Program-made: the position numbers and the translations under genes
The notes under the pieces: generated by a model
The model's database searches: none
What the model saw: only the letters and a program-made list of their open reading frames with translations
What the model was told of the DNA's origin: nothing
Shown: piece after piece, positions 1-10,650 of the stretch
How positions within the stretch are numbered: position 1 is the stretch's first letter
How the letters are laid out: each line of letters starts with the position of its first letter
DNA from: Prorocentrum cordatum
Taxonomy: Eukaryota > Sar > Dinophyceae > Prorocentrales > Prorocentraceae
Assembly: GCA_963575745.1 (NCBI GenBank)
Contig: CAUYUJ010009469.1
Location: 424,008 to 488,007, forward strand
Direction: 5' to 3'
DNA: 64,000 nucleotides

Positions 1-340
1 CCGCGGCCTCCGGGCCCCCCGGGCCCAGTGCGTCGGCACATGCACACGCGAGTGCGTGGAGGAAGGATGGCAGCCGTGGCTCGGTGGGGCGGGGAGGGGG
101 GGTAGAGTGAAGTTCTTCCTTCCAGGAAGAAGGGAATCTGTCAGTAGGCGGAGGTGCGGGTGGCGTGCGTACACCGACGAACGGAATAGATCGCCGAGCC
201 CATTCGGGACCCGAAGCGACCCTCGTCGCAACGTTCCAGCTCTGCACGGCTGGAGTGCTGGCGGGCGGGCGGACGCAGCCGTGGTGGCCCTCCGGCAACA
301 GTACTGAGCTGGTGCAGTCAGCCCGTATAAAATCAATACT

Positions 341-510
341 CGGGGATGGACAGACCCCCCCTTTAGTAAACCGTGGTTTAGTGAAAACGACCTCGGGCCC
401 GAACCTAGCGGGCGCAAGCCTGGAAAATGACAGCCGCGGCGCCCTCTCGAGAACCGAAAACGGACAATTCACTAATCGACGTGTCAGGGTAGGAGGTCTG
501 TCCACCCCCG
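341..510. mobile_element. R1 short TIR element, copy 1
   Basis: A 170 bp element. The left end CGGGGATGGACAGACC (341-356) and the right end GGTCTGTCCACCCCCG (495-510) are inverted repeats that match at 15 of 16 positions. The inside holds TTTAGTAAA and CACTAATCGACGTGTCAGGG. Four more copies lie at 37348, 41152, 41331 and 41828. It has no coding capacity, so it looks like a non-autonomous, MITE-like element. The superfamily is not known because no target duplication is clear. Confidence 0.75.
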
Positions 511-513
511 AAA

Positions 514-670
514 TACAGTCGGCCTCGACTGGACAGGACACGCGAGAGGACACAAGACCCTTCCGAGGGCCACGTTGCCACAAAAATGCAGGGAACATGG
601 GTCGCAAAACACAGGACACGAACATACCCTTGATCTGGCAGGGTCGACCTACTAATCCGGGCCGACTGTA
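514..670. mobile_element. R3 short TIR element with TA target duplication, copy 1
   Basis: The ends read TA-CAGTCGG and CCGACTG-TA. A CAGT terminus with a TA duplication is typical of Tc1/mariner-type MITEs. Two close copies lie at 14283-14442 and 38077-38232. All share GAGGACACAAGA and GTCGACCTACTAAT-like internal blocks. This copy starts 3 bp after the R1 element ends. Confidence 0.75.
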
Positions 671-1835
671 CGCGCGATAAGGATGCAAGGGCCTTGGAAG
701 GCCGTGTCGACACTTTGCGAGCGGGGTGCGGCAATCGAAAGCGGCCCAGGATGGGCCGAAGGGGAAGGATGCAAGTGTAACCTTGGAGGGTCTCATATCC
801 TTACTATGCGTGTTGACTGTACGACCGCTCCTTGGAAGGTTGCTCATCCTTACTATGCACTTTGACTGTACGAGCGCATGCAACAAGCCAGCAGGAGGGC
901 GCACAATGTACACCAAGCATGCTCGGATCCATGCGGACATGCACCTGCAATAGGCGGAACAACTCGCGAAGCCTTGGCGCGTGCAACCGGAATACAAAGT
1001 GCGCCAATATCCCCCCTGTTCGATGCCAGTGATATCCTGCGGAACGGCAGCGTCGAGAAATGCGGAGGAGCGACCAGCAAGAGGGACGGGAACGGGCGGG
1101 AAACGGGGAAGGTAGAAGCACTGGAGTGCGCGGTTCCCGCGGATTTGTTACCACCCCCCAGATCACGACACAAAAGGCGAAGTGAGAAACATCAACTCGT
1201 TTTATGCCTATCGCGCCAGGGGCGAGAGGATCAGGGATGAAAAGCAAGAGGAAAGGAGGTAAGAGAAGGGCTAGCAAAGCAGCCAGAGCCAGAAGCGTGT
1301 TGCCCAGAATTGCCTACCCAAACAAACAAGTATCGGAAACAACAGGGTGTTGAAAGAACGGCAACACACACCATCTGAAAACGACAAACACATGCACTTG
1401 AATTATGGACTCGGACTTATACGAAACGGAAGACACCTACAGTGACCAGACTGCACAAGCGTTGGAATGGGACATGTGACAACTGCATCACACAAATGGC
1501 AATCCCCCCCTCGGTCAAACAGTAATTTTCGGCGCGCCGAGAATTTCTCAGATCAGCGCGCGCCGGGGCCACCGAAGCCTCACCGTGTCAGCTAAGCTAG
1601 ACAACTTAAGAGAAGGCAGAGAGCGCCACTCTCACTGGGATCAGGAGCGCCGCAACACCTCCCTTAAAGGGGGCCGGTTTCTCATCCCAGATCACTGCTC
1701 GATGGCCCCAGCGCCAAAGGCCCGAAGTGGGGCCCCGTGGGGCAAAGCTGGCCGACGCGAATCTTCCCTGACGCTGGATGAAGGGGAGGAACTCGATGAC
1801 ATGGACGTTGGAACTGGAGAATAGAGTGAAGAACT
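671..1835. other. no gene recognised
   Basis: The open frames here are short and have no motif or repeat conservation that I can see. Two partial repeats ending in TTGACTGTACGA (about 805-870) look like decayed ends of TA-type elements. Confidence 0.5.
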
Positions 1836-1957
1836 CAGGGACACACAAACAAATGGACACAAATCCCAAGATCCTTCATCTTTTTCAGAATGTTTTGGAG
1901 TTTCGTCTCCCCCCCTCCACTTCCAATATTTTCCAATATGTTCTGGAGAGTCGACGA
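1836..1957. repeat. R11 dispersed repeat, diverged copy
   Basis: It contains GGGACACACAAACAAAT followed by TTTCGTCTCCCCCC and CCAATATTTTCC. Better copies are at 3640, 13451 and 30304. No terminal repeats were seen. Confidence 0.5.
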
Positions 1958-2040
1958 TCTTTAGTGTATGTGCTTTTGCTCACTCCGGATGGACGCAGGA
2001 TCTGGAGGATAGAACAAACATTGGCACAATGACAGGCTGC

Positions 2041-2165
2041 CTACGCGCAACCTCCCAGAAGCCCGCGCGGACTTCCTGGATCGGCGCTGGACCCCCCTCT
2101 CTGGCGCGCGGAGCGGCGCCAGAGGCGCCGCGAGGGGCGGGGTCCGGCGCCGGTCCAAAAATGCG
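2041..2165. repeat. R10 fold-back element, degenerate copy
   Basis: The CCGCGCGGACTTCCTGGATC arm and a G/C-rich palindromic centre (GGCGCCAGAGGCGCC) match the better R10 copies at 16124 and 39587. The right arm is decayed. Confidence 0.45.
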
Positions 2166-2187
2166 CGGGGACAACCGATTGATTGCA

Positions 2188-2305
2188 CGAAGGATTGCAA
2201 AAAAACCTAGGATTGCAAAAAAACCTAGGGTTTTTCTGCAATTCTTGCTTTTTTTGCAATCCTTTTTGCAATCCTGTTTTTTTTTGCAATCCTTCGAAAA
2301 ATGGG
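2188..2305. repeat. fold-back repeat of GGATTGCAAAAAAA units
   Basis: The left half holds two copies of GGATTGCAAAAAAACCTAG. The right half holds the complementary TTTTTTTGCAATCC repeated three times and ends at CCTTCG, opposite the initial CGAAGG. The whole 118 bp could fold into one A/T-rich hairpin inside GC-rich DNA. Confidence 0.7.
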
Positions 2306-2309
2306 AGCA

Positions 2310-3285
2310 AAGGCAATGCCAATGACACACACCGCCGTGGGGAATCCATCCGCGTCTCACTGCTGAGGACGCCCCAGGCCTCCTCGGACCGAAACGAACG
2401 AGTAGCACGCTGACAGGTTCCCGACGGCGGCTCGTCGTTAGAGGCCCGTTGGAGGGTGTCCGAGATGGGGTCGGCGGATCGCGCCGCATGGGGGATTCCT
2501 CCAGGCATCTGTGCTATCGGCATGGATAAGTTCTGTCTATTCATCAACTGCGCCATCGATACATCAGCCATTCCGAGCCATCCTTCGACCTCATCTACTC
2601 GGTCCCCATCTGGGAATCATTGATACTCTTTTGTGAACGTTTTCTTCTTCGGCGTTTGGACCTGGACTTCTGCTTACTGCGACTGTTTACAATAGTGCAC
2701 GCTTGAAACAGGCGCCACACAACAGCCAAGATCCACTCCTTGCGGGGGGGGGAAGGGGAGGAGGTGTGCGAGGGCCCGCGCCGATCGGCAAAACAATTAA
2801 TAAGAACACCATCGCCTCTTTCTCGGGGGCGGCCAAGAGGGGGGCGTCAAAGAGGGGGGGGCGCAAATCATGGCCAGCGAAACAAGAAGAGGCGCCATAA
2901 AATCTGGGGAGATATCATGGCACCCGCCATGACATCCCCCCCTGGTCATCACTCCCCTCTTTGCCGCCCCCGAGTTTCCCTCCCGACGAACCTATGCCTG
3001 CGTGAGTCTGTCCTCCCTCGAGGGGTGGGTAAGGAATCGAACTATATACACCGACGCTTCTTCTGGCCCTGCATGCGGATTTGCACCGGAGCGCGGATCC
3101 TGGTGTATACGGGACCCTGGTGTATACATTTTTCGTTGTTTCCCCGGGGCATCGGGGAAAAAAGTGTACACCACACCACCCCCAGCGTCGCCCTCGAGCC
3201 CCAAGAAGACCTGGGATTGGAAAACAGCCCGCCACTGGTAATGTAGATCTTCCAGTTTCCGAGTGGGGTCCTTCCTCGAGGGGTG
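2310..3285. other. no gene recognised
   Basis: There is no reading frame I would defend. At 3098-3172 GGTGTATAC and GTGTACACC motifs recur in inverted orientation around TTTTCGTTGTTTCCCC, which suggests another small fold-back remnant. Confidence 0.4.
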
Positions 3286-3461
3286 GGAGGAGGAGGAGGA
3301 GGAGGAGGAGGAGGAGGAGGAGTAGGAGGAGGAGAAGGAGGAGAAAGAGGAGGAGGAGAGGAGGAGGAGGAGGAGGAGGAGGAGGAGGGGGAGGAGGAGG
3401 AGGAGGAGGAGGAGGAGGAGGAGGAGGAGGAGGAGGAGGAGGAGGAGGAGAAGGAGGAGGG
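3286..3461 (+). repeat. (GGA)n microsatellite
   Basis: About 175 bp of purine-only GGA/GAG triplets with rare A or T interruptions. It makes long artificial poly-Gly, poly-Glu and poly-Arg frames on one strand and poly-Pro, poly-Leu and poly-Ser frames on the other. Confidence 0.95.
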
Positions 3462-3639
3462 GTGGGGGGACGTCGCTCTGCCTGGGGCGACGCGGCGCGG
3501 CCAGCAGAAGCAGAGAAAAGGGGGCACGCGGCGCTCCCGCTCCCCCCGGGCCTGGCGGGAGCGCGCACGGGGAGCTCCGCGAGGAGGCAGGGCAATGGCA
3601 GGGGGGGCACCGGCCGACAGAGCCGAAGGGGGCCCTGGG

Positions 3640-3800
3640 GCGCACAAGTACATCGACACAGAAGACACGATTCTCCATATTTTCGCATATTTTCTGGAAT
3701 TTTGTCTTCCCCCACCACTTCCCATATTTTCCCGCATTCTCTTGGGAATGGACGATTCATTGTGTCTGTGTGTCTTTTTCCCTCCTGAAGAAAGACTGAC
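3640..3800. repeat. R11 dispersed repeat, copy 2
   Basis: It shares GGGGGCCCTGG, the paired CCATATTTTC blocks, TTTTGTCTTCCCCC and TTGTGTCTGTGT with the copies at 13451-13615 and 30304-30460. The function is unknown. I see nothing gene-like between this repeat and 4324. Confidence 0.65.
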
Positions 3801-4324
3801 ATCGAGGAGACGTAAAACTCGGGTTCGGGGGACTCGGGTTGGCCTGACGGGGCCGTCGTGAAAATGACGAGACCAAATCTGAAATTTGACGCGAGCTCCC
3901 ACTGCACACCTCCCACGAGAATTGGACCGCCTGAATCCGGGATGAGCTCGTCAAAAAGCGCCGGCAAACCTGAATTCCGGCGTACTCGAGTCTTACGTTT
4001 CCCCGAAGACAGAAGACACCGCAGTTGCGCGGGAGCGCGTCCCCGTCGGGAATGGCGGCCTCGGCCCTCAGGGTGTCGGTGGTCGGCGTCACGCGCAAAT
4101 GTGTACGTGCCAATCTTCAACGGACACCTTTGCTCAGAGAAAACTAACCATGTCAGGGGGACTGGCAGAAGGGGGGAACATCGACCTTGATGAAGAAAAT
4201 CCTGGAGACCCCGCCCAGCAACTTGGGCCCAATTTGCATCAAATCCGTGTCGGTTTTGCGTCGCGTTTCCGTCGGATCACGTCGGAGCATCGCCGCGCGA
4301 ATGTCTTATGGACTAGAAACTAGA

Positions 4325-4879
4325 TTTAGGTCTGGCATGTCCCCTACAGGCGTATTTTGGACGAAAAATTAATGATACCGGAGAAAAGCCCCAATCAGAA
4401 TTTTTTGGGGGCTATAGGGCTATAGGGCTATAAGGCTACTGTAGGGCTATAGGGCTATAGGGCGATAAGGATATAGCGCTATAAAGCTACCTATAGGGCT
4501 ACAAAACGCCGGGCACCCGGGCACCCGGCACCCGGGCACCCACCCGGGCACCGGGCACCCGTCACCCGGGCACCCGGGCACCCAGGCACCTGGGCCCGGC
4601 CACCGAATCGGCGGCGAACCCGGGCACCCGGGCACCTGGGCACCCGGGCCCGGCCACCGAGGCACCCGGGCACCCGGGCACCCGGGCCCGGCCACCGAAT
4701 CGGCTGCGAACCTCACCTCAGCCTGTAATCCGCCAGGACCCCTACAAAGGCAAGCTCTGATTGGGGAAAAATGCTCAAACAATACCCCCAGATATTTAAA
4801 ACAATAAAAGAAGTCCGTCCCCAGACTATTTTTGACTATGTTTAAATATTCCTCCTGTAGAGGGACACGCTTGACTCAA
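4325..4879. mobile_element. R5 TTAA-type element carrying two minisatellites, diverged
   Basis: The left end TTAGGTCTGGCATGTCCCC and the right end CCTCCTGTAGAGGGACACGC resemble the R5 termini. Inside are a GGGCTATAG minisatellite (about 4408-4500) and a CACCCGGG minisatellite (about 4505-4695). Both arrays lie wholly between the ends, so they may have expanded inside one element. The ends are degraded and the call is tentative. Confidence 0.45.
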
Positions 4880-5040
4880 GACTAGATGATACGACTGTTG
4901 TGCGCCGCCCTCGGCGATGCATCGCCGAGAAGTCGGCGATGCGCCCCTGCTGGCGAGTCCGAGCGGTCCTGGGGCGGGCTGCCGAGAGCCCCATATCGGT
5001 GGTCAATGAGCGATTTGGGGTCGATGCATCCCCCTAAGCC

Positions 5041-5209
5041 TACAGCCGGGCGTGTCCCCAGGGTGATTTTCGATGACAAATTGTACATTTTCGATGAAAA
5101 ATACGCAACAATACTCCAAAATGGTCACAACATACTCAAAAAAATAGTCCCCGACTATTTTTTGACTACTTTTGGATATTTCCCCTGTAGAGGGATGGGC
5201 CCGACTTAA
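5041..5209. mobile_element. R5 TTAA-type element
   Basis: The left end CAGCCGGGCGTGTCCCC and the right end CCCCTGTAG...GGGCCCGACTTAA are imperfect inverted repeats. The inside has the family-typical AT-rich stretch with AATAGTCCCCGACTATTTT. It is related to the copies at 16736 and 26435. Confidence 0.6.
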
Positions 5210-5224
5210 CCCTAAGCCTATCCT

Positions 5225-5410
5225 GAGACGACGCGAGGACAGGGACAACATCGAACAGGAGGAGTAAGTCGAGGATCTCTGAGGTGCAGCGGTTCTGGAA
5301 GATGTATCGAGCACCGCGGCCCTCTCGGAGCGTTCTGGGATGCTCTGAGAGCGTTCTAGAACGCTCTGGATCGACTTATCCCTGTCCTGACCCCGCCCGA
5401 TCTCCCCCCC
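5225..5410. repeat. dispersed repeat rich in GAACGCTCTGG motifs
   Basis: GCACCGCGGCC, repeated GAACGCTCTGG or CTCTGAGAGCG motifs and TATCC(T)CGTCCTG recur at about 28130-28260 and 30240-30305. The internal GAGAGCGTTCTAGAACGCTCT is close to a perfect palindrome. Confidence 0.6.
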
Positions 5411-5679
5411 TATCGTTGCCCCTGAGCAGACACTAAACAACTTGCAGCTCAGTTAGACCGTGGACGGCCCAACATCGCGGGCCGCCCCTGGCAGAAGGTT
5501 GGGTGAGTCCTTATGGGAGCATCTCTGGACCTCTGCGGCCCTACCATAACCGCAGGTTCGTTCAGATTTGGTCCAGCTTTCGCCCGAACGTCGAGCAAAT
5601 CTGGACGAAGCCTCGAAGCCGAAAAGAATGAGGGGGCCTTCCCAGACCCCCGACGTCGTGCCTTTTTCACAACTTCGAC

Positions 5680-5828
5680 CCCCAGAGGTCTGGACCCCTT
5701 CCCCGGGACCGGTTTTTCATGCCGAATCGTTATGTTGACAGTTCTGAGGGCACGGCAAAGGGCCCCCAGAGGCTGAAACAGCACCTTCCGTCGCGACTTG
5801 CTTTCACAACGCGAGGGGGTCTGGGCTA
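5680..5828. repeat. R12 dispersed repeat, copy 1
   Basis: It starts CCAGAGGTCTGGACCCCTTC and ends near TCACAACGCGAGGGGGTCT. Other copies are at about 28250-28390, 28380-28535 and 30668-30815. CCAGAGGTCTGG is itself a palindrome. Confidence 0.7.
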
Positions 5829-5837
5829 CCTTACCGC

Positions 5838-6142
<305 letters not shown>

Positions 6143-6370
6143 ACCACGCCGCGGGCCGCGGGTCGGAGGCTCCCATGATGGACAGCACCACTGGAGCAGT
6201 CGCGGCCGGAGGGCAACACCGCACCGTCGCTGCCTCCACGGCGCGGCGCGGTGCTCCGTGCCCCAGCTGCTGCCGGCCCCGCACGGGAGGCCTGGGCTGG
6301 CGTCGCAGGAGCGCCGTGCAGTCCTCGCCACCTGTCTCCCCTCATCCTCCGCCTCGCCGCCCTCTCCCGC

Positions 6371-6483
6371 CCTCGCCATCCCGGAGATCCTGGCGCTGCG
6401 ATGTTTCCACAACGGGCGTGTTCGCCTCTCGCCATCCCAGAGATCCTGGCGCTGCGATGTTTCCACAATGGGCGTGTTCGCCT
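6371..6483. repeat. 56 bp tandem duplication
   Basis: Two nearly identical units start CTCGCCATCCC(G/A)GAGATCC and each end GGCGTGTTCGCCT. They differ at only a few positions, so the duplication is recent. Confidence 0.8.
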
Positions 6484-7398
6484 GGCTTCGGGCCCCAGGT
6501 TCCTCACAGATCGAACCGGCTCGAAAACTGCCGCCAAGAGTGGGGTCCAGGGCTGCGGTGGTGACTCTTTGCGATGTTGCAATTTTTTGACAACGTCAGA
6601 TCTGAGGGTCATCGGCCACCTGCCCCATCCACCTCCCTCCCTCAGGGGATGCCAGCTGTCCCCACCCCACCGAAGGGCAACGTTCGAGGAAGAACAGGAG
6701 AGAGGGAGAAGTATCGAGCTTGAATCGGCGATGCATCGCCGACAGGCGCCCGATCGCGAAGCCGCACGTTCCTGGGTGGTGTGGGCTATCGGGCTCATAT
6801 CAGCGATGACTGGGCGATTGGGGGTCGATGCACCCCCCCCTGAGCCTATCCTCCCCCTAACGTTGCCCCTGACCCACCCCTCCCCCAGTGGTCCCGAGCG
6901 CGCGGCCTGGGCTGAGCGAGGCGTCTGCACTGCCAGGGCAGTGCAGATTCGCGCAATCCCACCCCCTCCCCCCTGGACTTGCCAGTGGGCTGTGGTGTCG
7001 AAATCAGCGGTAAGGATGGAGTTTGAGGATGCCGGGCCATTGGAGCGACGCGAACGCCAAGGGTGCGCGCGCCCAAACGTGCCAAGGATGACCAGAACCT
7101 TACGGCTTAAGGACGCAGTGTGCCTTTGCGAGAAGGGCCCATCCTTCACGCCAGACTGCAGAACGGCTCACGCTCCGTGACACGTCGGGAACGCACCGAC
7201 CCAGGTAAGCCCAATTCCGGGTCGGCTAGGGCCTTGCCAAAGAAACAAAAAAATCAATCCTGGGGAGACCTCCCCCCCCCCCTCCCCCCGCCCCCAGGAC
7301 TCTTCCCAGGATTGGTTTTATTGTTTTTGTTTCGGTGTTTTTTCCCAGAAAGGATTTGTTTGATTAGATTCCCGTAAGGGGATTCTGATTGGGATGGG
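6484..7398. other. no gene recognised
   Basis: Long open frames run in opposite directions across 6251-7180, but they lack motifs and carry no composition signal that sets them apart. I do not call a gene. Confidence 0.4.
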
Positions 7399-7447
7399 GA
7401 GGAGGAGGAGGAGGAGGAGGAGGAGGAGGAGGAGGAGGAGGAGGAGG
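7399..7447 (+). repeat. (GGA)n microsatellite
   Basis: An uninterrupted run of GGA triplets, ending in a short G run. Confidence 0.95.
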
Positions 7448-7619
7448 GGGAACCGCTTTGAAATGGCACAGAGGCGTCCTCCAAACAAACGAACCACAAC
7501 CCCCCAAACTCACACGCGCACCGTGGTGCGGAGCCCCGCGACCTCCAAAAAGAGTTTCGCAAGGGGGCGATTCGGCCCCTTGGGCCCGGTCAACTGACCC
7601 CCGTTAGCACAGACCCCGT

Positions 7620-7796
7620 TACAGTCAAAAACCCTAATGAGGACGCGCGGTAAGGACGCAAGACCCTTGGAAGCCGACGTTGGGATTTTTGGGGCGGCGG
7701 ACGGCGAAAACCTCAAGGACGCAAGAGCAAGGAAGAGCAAGGACGCAAGGGTACCCGGAGCAAAGTCGCGCGTCCTCATTAGGGTTTTTGACTGTA
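7620..7796. mobile_element. R4 intact MITE: 28 bp perfect TIRs and TA duplication
   Basis: The left TIR occupies 7622-7649 and begins CAGTCAAAAACCCTAATGAG. The right TIR occupies 7767-7794 and is its exact reverse complement. TA flanks both sides (7620-7621 and 7795-7796). The 173 bp element has no coding capacity. The CAGT end and TA duplication point to mobilisation by a Tc1/mariner-type transposase. It is the best preserved element in the window and so probably young. Confidence 0.9.
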
Positions 7797-7949
7797 CCTG
7801 GCCCCCGGGCACGCACCTGGCTCTGCCCCCCAGCGGCTCGCACCCGAAGCTCGTCGTCGGGCTCGGGCTGCTGGCCCGACAGAGTGGTGCGGTCTCTCCG
7901 CGGGCGCCTGCATTCTCCACCGTCCAGGATACGGCGGTCGTGCCACCAT

Positions 7950-8650
7950 GAGGAAGGAGGAGGAGGAGGAGGAGGAGGAGGAGGAGGAGGAGGAGAAGGA
8001 GGAAGAGGAGGTGGAGGAGGAGGAGGAGGAGGGGAGGAGGAGGAGGAGGAGGAGGAGGAGGAGGAGGAGGAGGAGGAGCAGGAAGAGGAGGAGGAGGAGG
8101 AGGGAGGAGGAGGAGGAGGAGGAGGAGGAGGAGGAGGAGGAGGAGGAGGAGAGGAGGAGGAGGAGGAGGAGGAGGAGGAGGAGGAGGAGGAGGAGGAGGA
8201 GGAGGAGCGGAGGAGGAGGAGGGAGGGAGGAGGAGGAGGAGGAGGAGGAGGAGGGAGGAGGAGGAAGGGAGAGACGCATGACGTTTAATGCGGAACGAAG
8301 AGGTTTTGCTGGCCACGGCGGGCCAAGGCCAGAAGCAGGTTCTACGACACACAGCCCAGCGAACGGCCCGAACATGCGAGCCCTTCTCCTCCTCCTCCTC
8401 CTCCTCCTCCTCCTCCTCTCCTCCTCCTCCTCCCTCCTCCCCTCCTCCCTCCTCCCTCCTCCCCCTCCTCCTCCTCCTCTCCTCCTCCCTCCTCCCTCCT
8501 CCCCTCCTCCTCCTCCTCCTCCTCCTCCTCCGCCTCCTCCGCCTCCTCCTCCTCCTCCTCCTCCTCCTCCGCCTCGTCCTCCTCCTCCTCCTCCTCCTCC
8601 TCCTCCTCCTCCTCCTCTCCCTCCTCCTCCTCTCCCTCCTCCTCCACCCC
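7950..8650. repeat. (GAG)n tract facing a (CTC)n tract
   Basis: 7950-8271 is nearly pure GAG/GGA and 8384-8650 nearly pure CTC/CCT on the same strand, with about 110 bp of unique sequence between them. The two tracts are complementary and could form a hairpin with arms of about 260 bp. The long repetitive frames across the region are not genes. Confidence 0.9.
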
Positions 8651-9775
8651 CTTCCGGAGCCCAGAGCGGTCATCACTTCAGCGTCTGGACCGTGCACGGC
8701 TTTCTTTCTGCTGGTCGCCAGACGGCGACCTGCCACATGACGCTCTCAGGACCTCAAAAGGCCCCGGACCTCCAGCGCCCTAGCTTGTTCACGACGCAGG
8801 CCCCTGCAGGAGCTCCCGAGCTCCTGGGAATCCAGAGGCCGCCGTCTCAACAACGACGCGCGCCGTGTTTTTTTCCGCGACGCGGGAGGTTTGGAGCCGC
8901 AGCCACAGCGCCATGGAACATCCCGACTAGGGGTCGCCTCGATCTTTCTGCGACGGGCCTCGTGCCAGATCGCTCTGTGAGGGTCCTGGGGCCAAGGGCT
9001 AGGGCGGAAGCGAGACTCGGGCTGTGCTTCACGATGCCCCTTTGTGAAGGACCAGCGAAGACCCCCGATGAGCTTCCACTGCCACGGCATCGGCTCGATC
9101 CTCTGACAGCCCACCTCGACCCACGAGCCTTGCCCATCAACCCATCGCCCCCCGCAGGGCACCCGTCGGGCGACGTCGGCTTTGACGCAGCGCGGCGCGC
9201 AATCCTCCTCCTCGTCCCCCCGCCGTGCCCCTGCCCCTCTCTTGCGGAACAACATAGAACAGAAAGATATGTAGAGCGGACTCCGGCCAGGGCCACCGAT
9301 CCGGGGCGCTCCCGACGGTGCTCGCGCTTCCTTGCAGGAACATGGGCCGTCTTGGGGCCCTCTTGGGGCCGTCGTAGGAGGAGGCCTCCTGACGCACTTT
9401 GAGCCCCTTGGGGGCCTCTCGCAGGCTTTTGCGGCAGTCTTCTTAGGGCGTTCCTGGCCCGTCGGGCGACGTCGGACATACACACATATATATATATATA
9501 CATATAGGTCCTGGCCTATTCCCCCCTGCGAACACATATATTTTTGGTACCCCCCCCCCCGCAGGGGTCGACCTCATTATGCCTTTTCTTATTCGTCTCG
9601 TCATGGATTCCTTCTTCGTCTCCTCGCCCTAGGCGTCCAGACGGCCAGACGAGAGTCTCTGAGGTTGTGTTGTGATGTGTTCTGTTGCTGTGAGGCCCTG
9701 TGAGGCTCTGTGAAGTTGTGATGTGTTGTGTTCTGTGAGGTTGTGTTGTGTGAGGTTGTGCTGTGTTATGTTGCC
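8651..9775. other. no gene; small AT and GTGTT tracts
   Basis: I recognise nothing coding here. There is an alternating AT/CA tract at about 9481-9507, a run of C at 9549-9561, and a degenerate GTTGTG/TGTGAGG repeat at 9660-9775. Confidence 0.5.
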
Positions 9776-9777
9776 CC

Positions 9778-10175
9778 CGCCTGAGAGGCCACCAACCTAT
9801 TCGCTCAAAAGGAAGCTCCCGCCTGAGAGATCCCCCAACAAATCATCAAAATCAAGCTCCCGCCTGAAAGGCCCCCACAAACCCAAAGAAATCCAAGAAC
9901 CACCACTCTCATCCTTGTAACTGTCCGAGAAGAAAACCAAACAACACAAAGTTCCGGAGGAGAGCTCCTGAGGAAACGACGGGGAGGAGCAGGAGTTCTC
10001 CTCTGGAGATGGCTTTTTTTTTTTTGGGGGGGGGGGGTGGGACAGTTACAAGGATGATGATAGGGGTGGCTATTGGATTTCTTTGGATCGTTTTGGGGCC
10101 TCTCAGGCGGGGGCCTGATTTTGATGATTTTTTGAAACCTCTCAGGCGGGAGCTTCCTTTTGATGTTCTCGAACG
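9778..10175. repeat. long inverted repeat with internal CGCCTGAGAG units
   Basis: The left arm (about 9778-9932) runs through three CCCGCCTGA(G/A)AG units to ATCCTTGTAACTGTCC. The right arm (about 10040-10175) is its reverse complement, GGACAGTTACAAGGAT through CTCAGGCGGGAGC. The arms are imperfect. The roughly 110 bp centre includes a T run and a G run. It could be a fold-back transposon or an inverted duplication. Confidence 0.8.
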
Positions 10176-10650
10176 GGGAGGAGGAGGAAGGGGAGAAGGG
10201 GAAGGAGGAGGAGGAAGGGGAGAAGGGGAGGAGGAGGAGGAGGAGGATGAGGAGAAGGAGGAGGAGAGGGAGGAGGAGGAGAGGGAGGAGGGAGGAGGGA
10301 CAAGGGACGAAGAGGACGAGGATGAGGAGGGAGGAGGGGGTTGTCGTCGCTGCAGCCGCTGCATTTGGTTTAGTTCTCGATTGATTTCTCAGGTGACAAT
10401 AATCCCGAATGCACTCCATTCGACTGCAATCAAGCCGATTGTGATCCAATCGTTCGCCAGCCCAGGGGTTTGCACCGGCTCGATTGAAAGCCGATGGGTT
10501 GCATTCAAATCACTTCCACCCGAAACGACTGCATCATACAGGTTGCAATTGTTTGCGACGCATTGCAATCAAACCGACTGCATTGAAACCGATTGCAGCC
10601 CTATGCTCCTCCTCATACGCCTCAAGTTCCTCCTCCTGCTCCTCATACGC
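10176..10650. repeat. purine-rich tract, then CGATTGCA-type short repeats
   Basis: 10176-10340 is GGA/GAA-rich. 10400-10600 repeats CCGATTG and GACTGCA(A)T motifs that partly read as inverted copies. No gene is seen. Confidence 0.6.

Noticed and set aside
7510-9402. Frames of 400-480 codons rich in Glu, Arg, Gly, Pro and Leu
   Set aside because: They run through GAG and CTC triplet tracts; no unique domain lies in the flanks.
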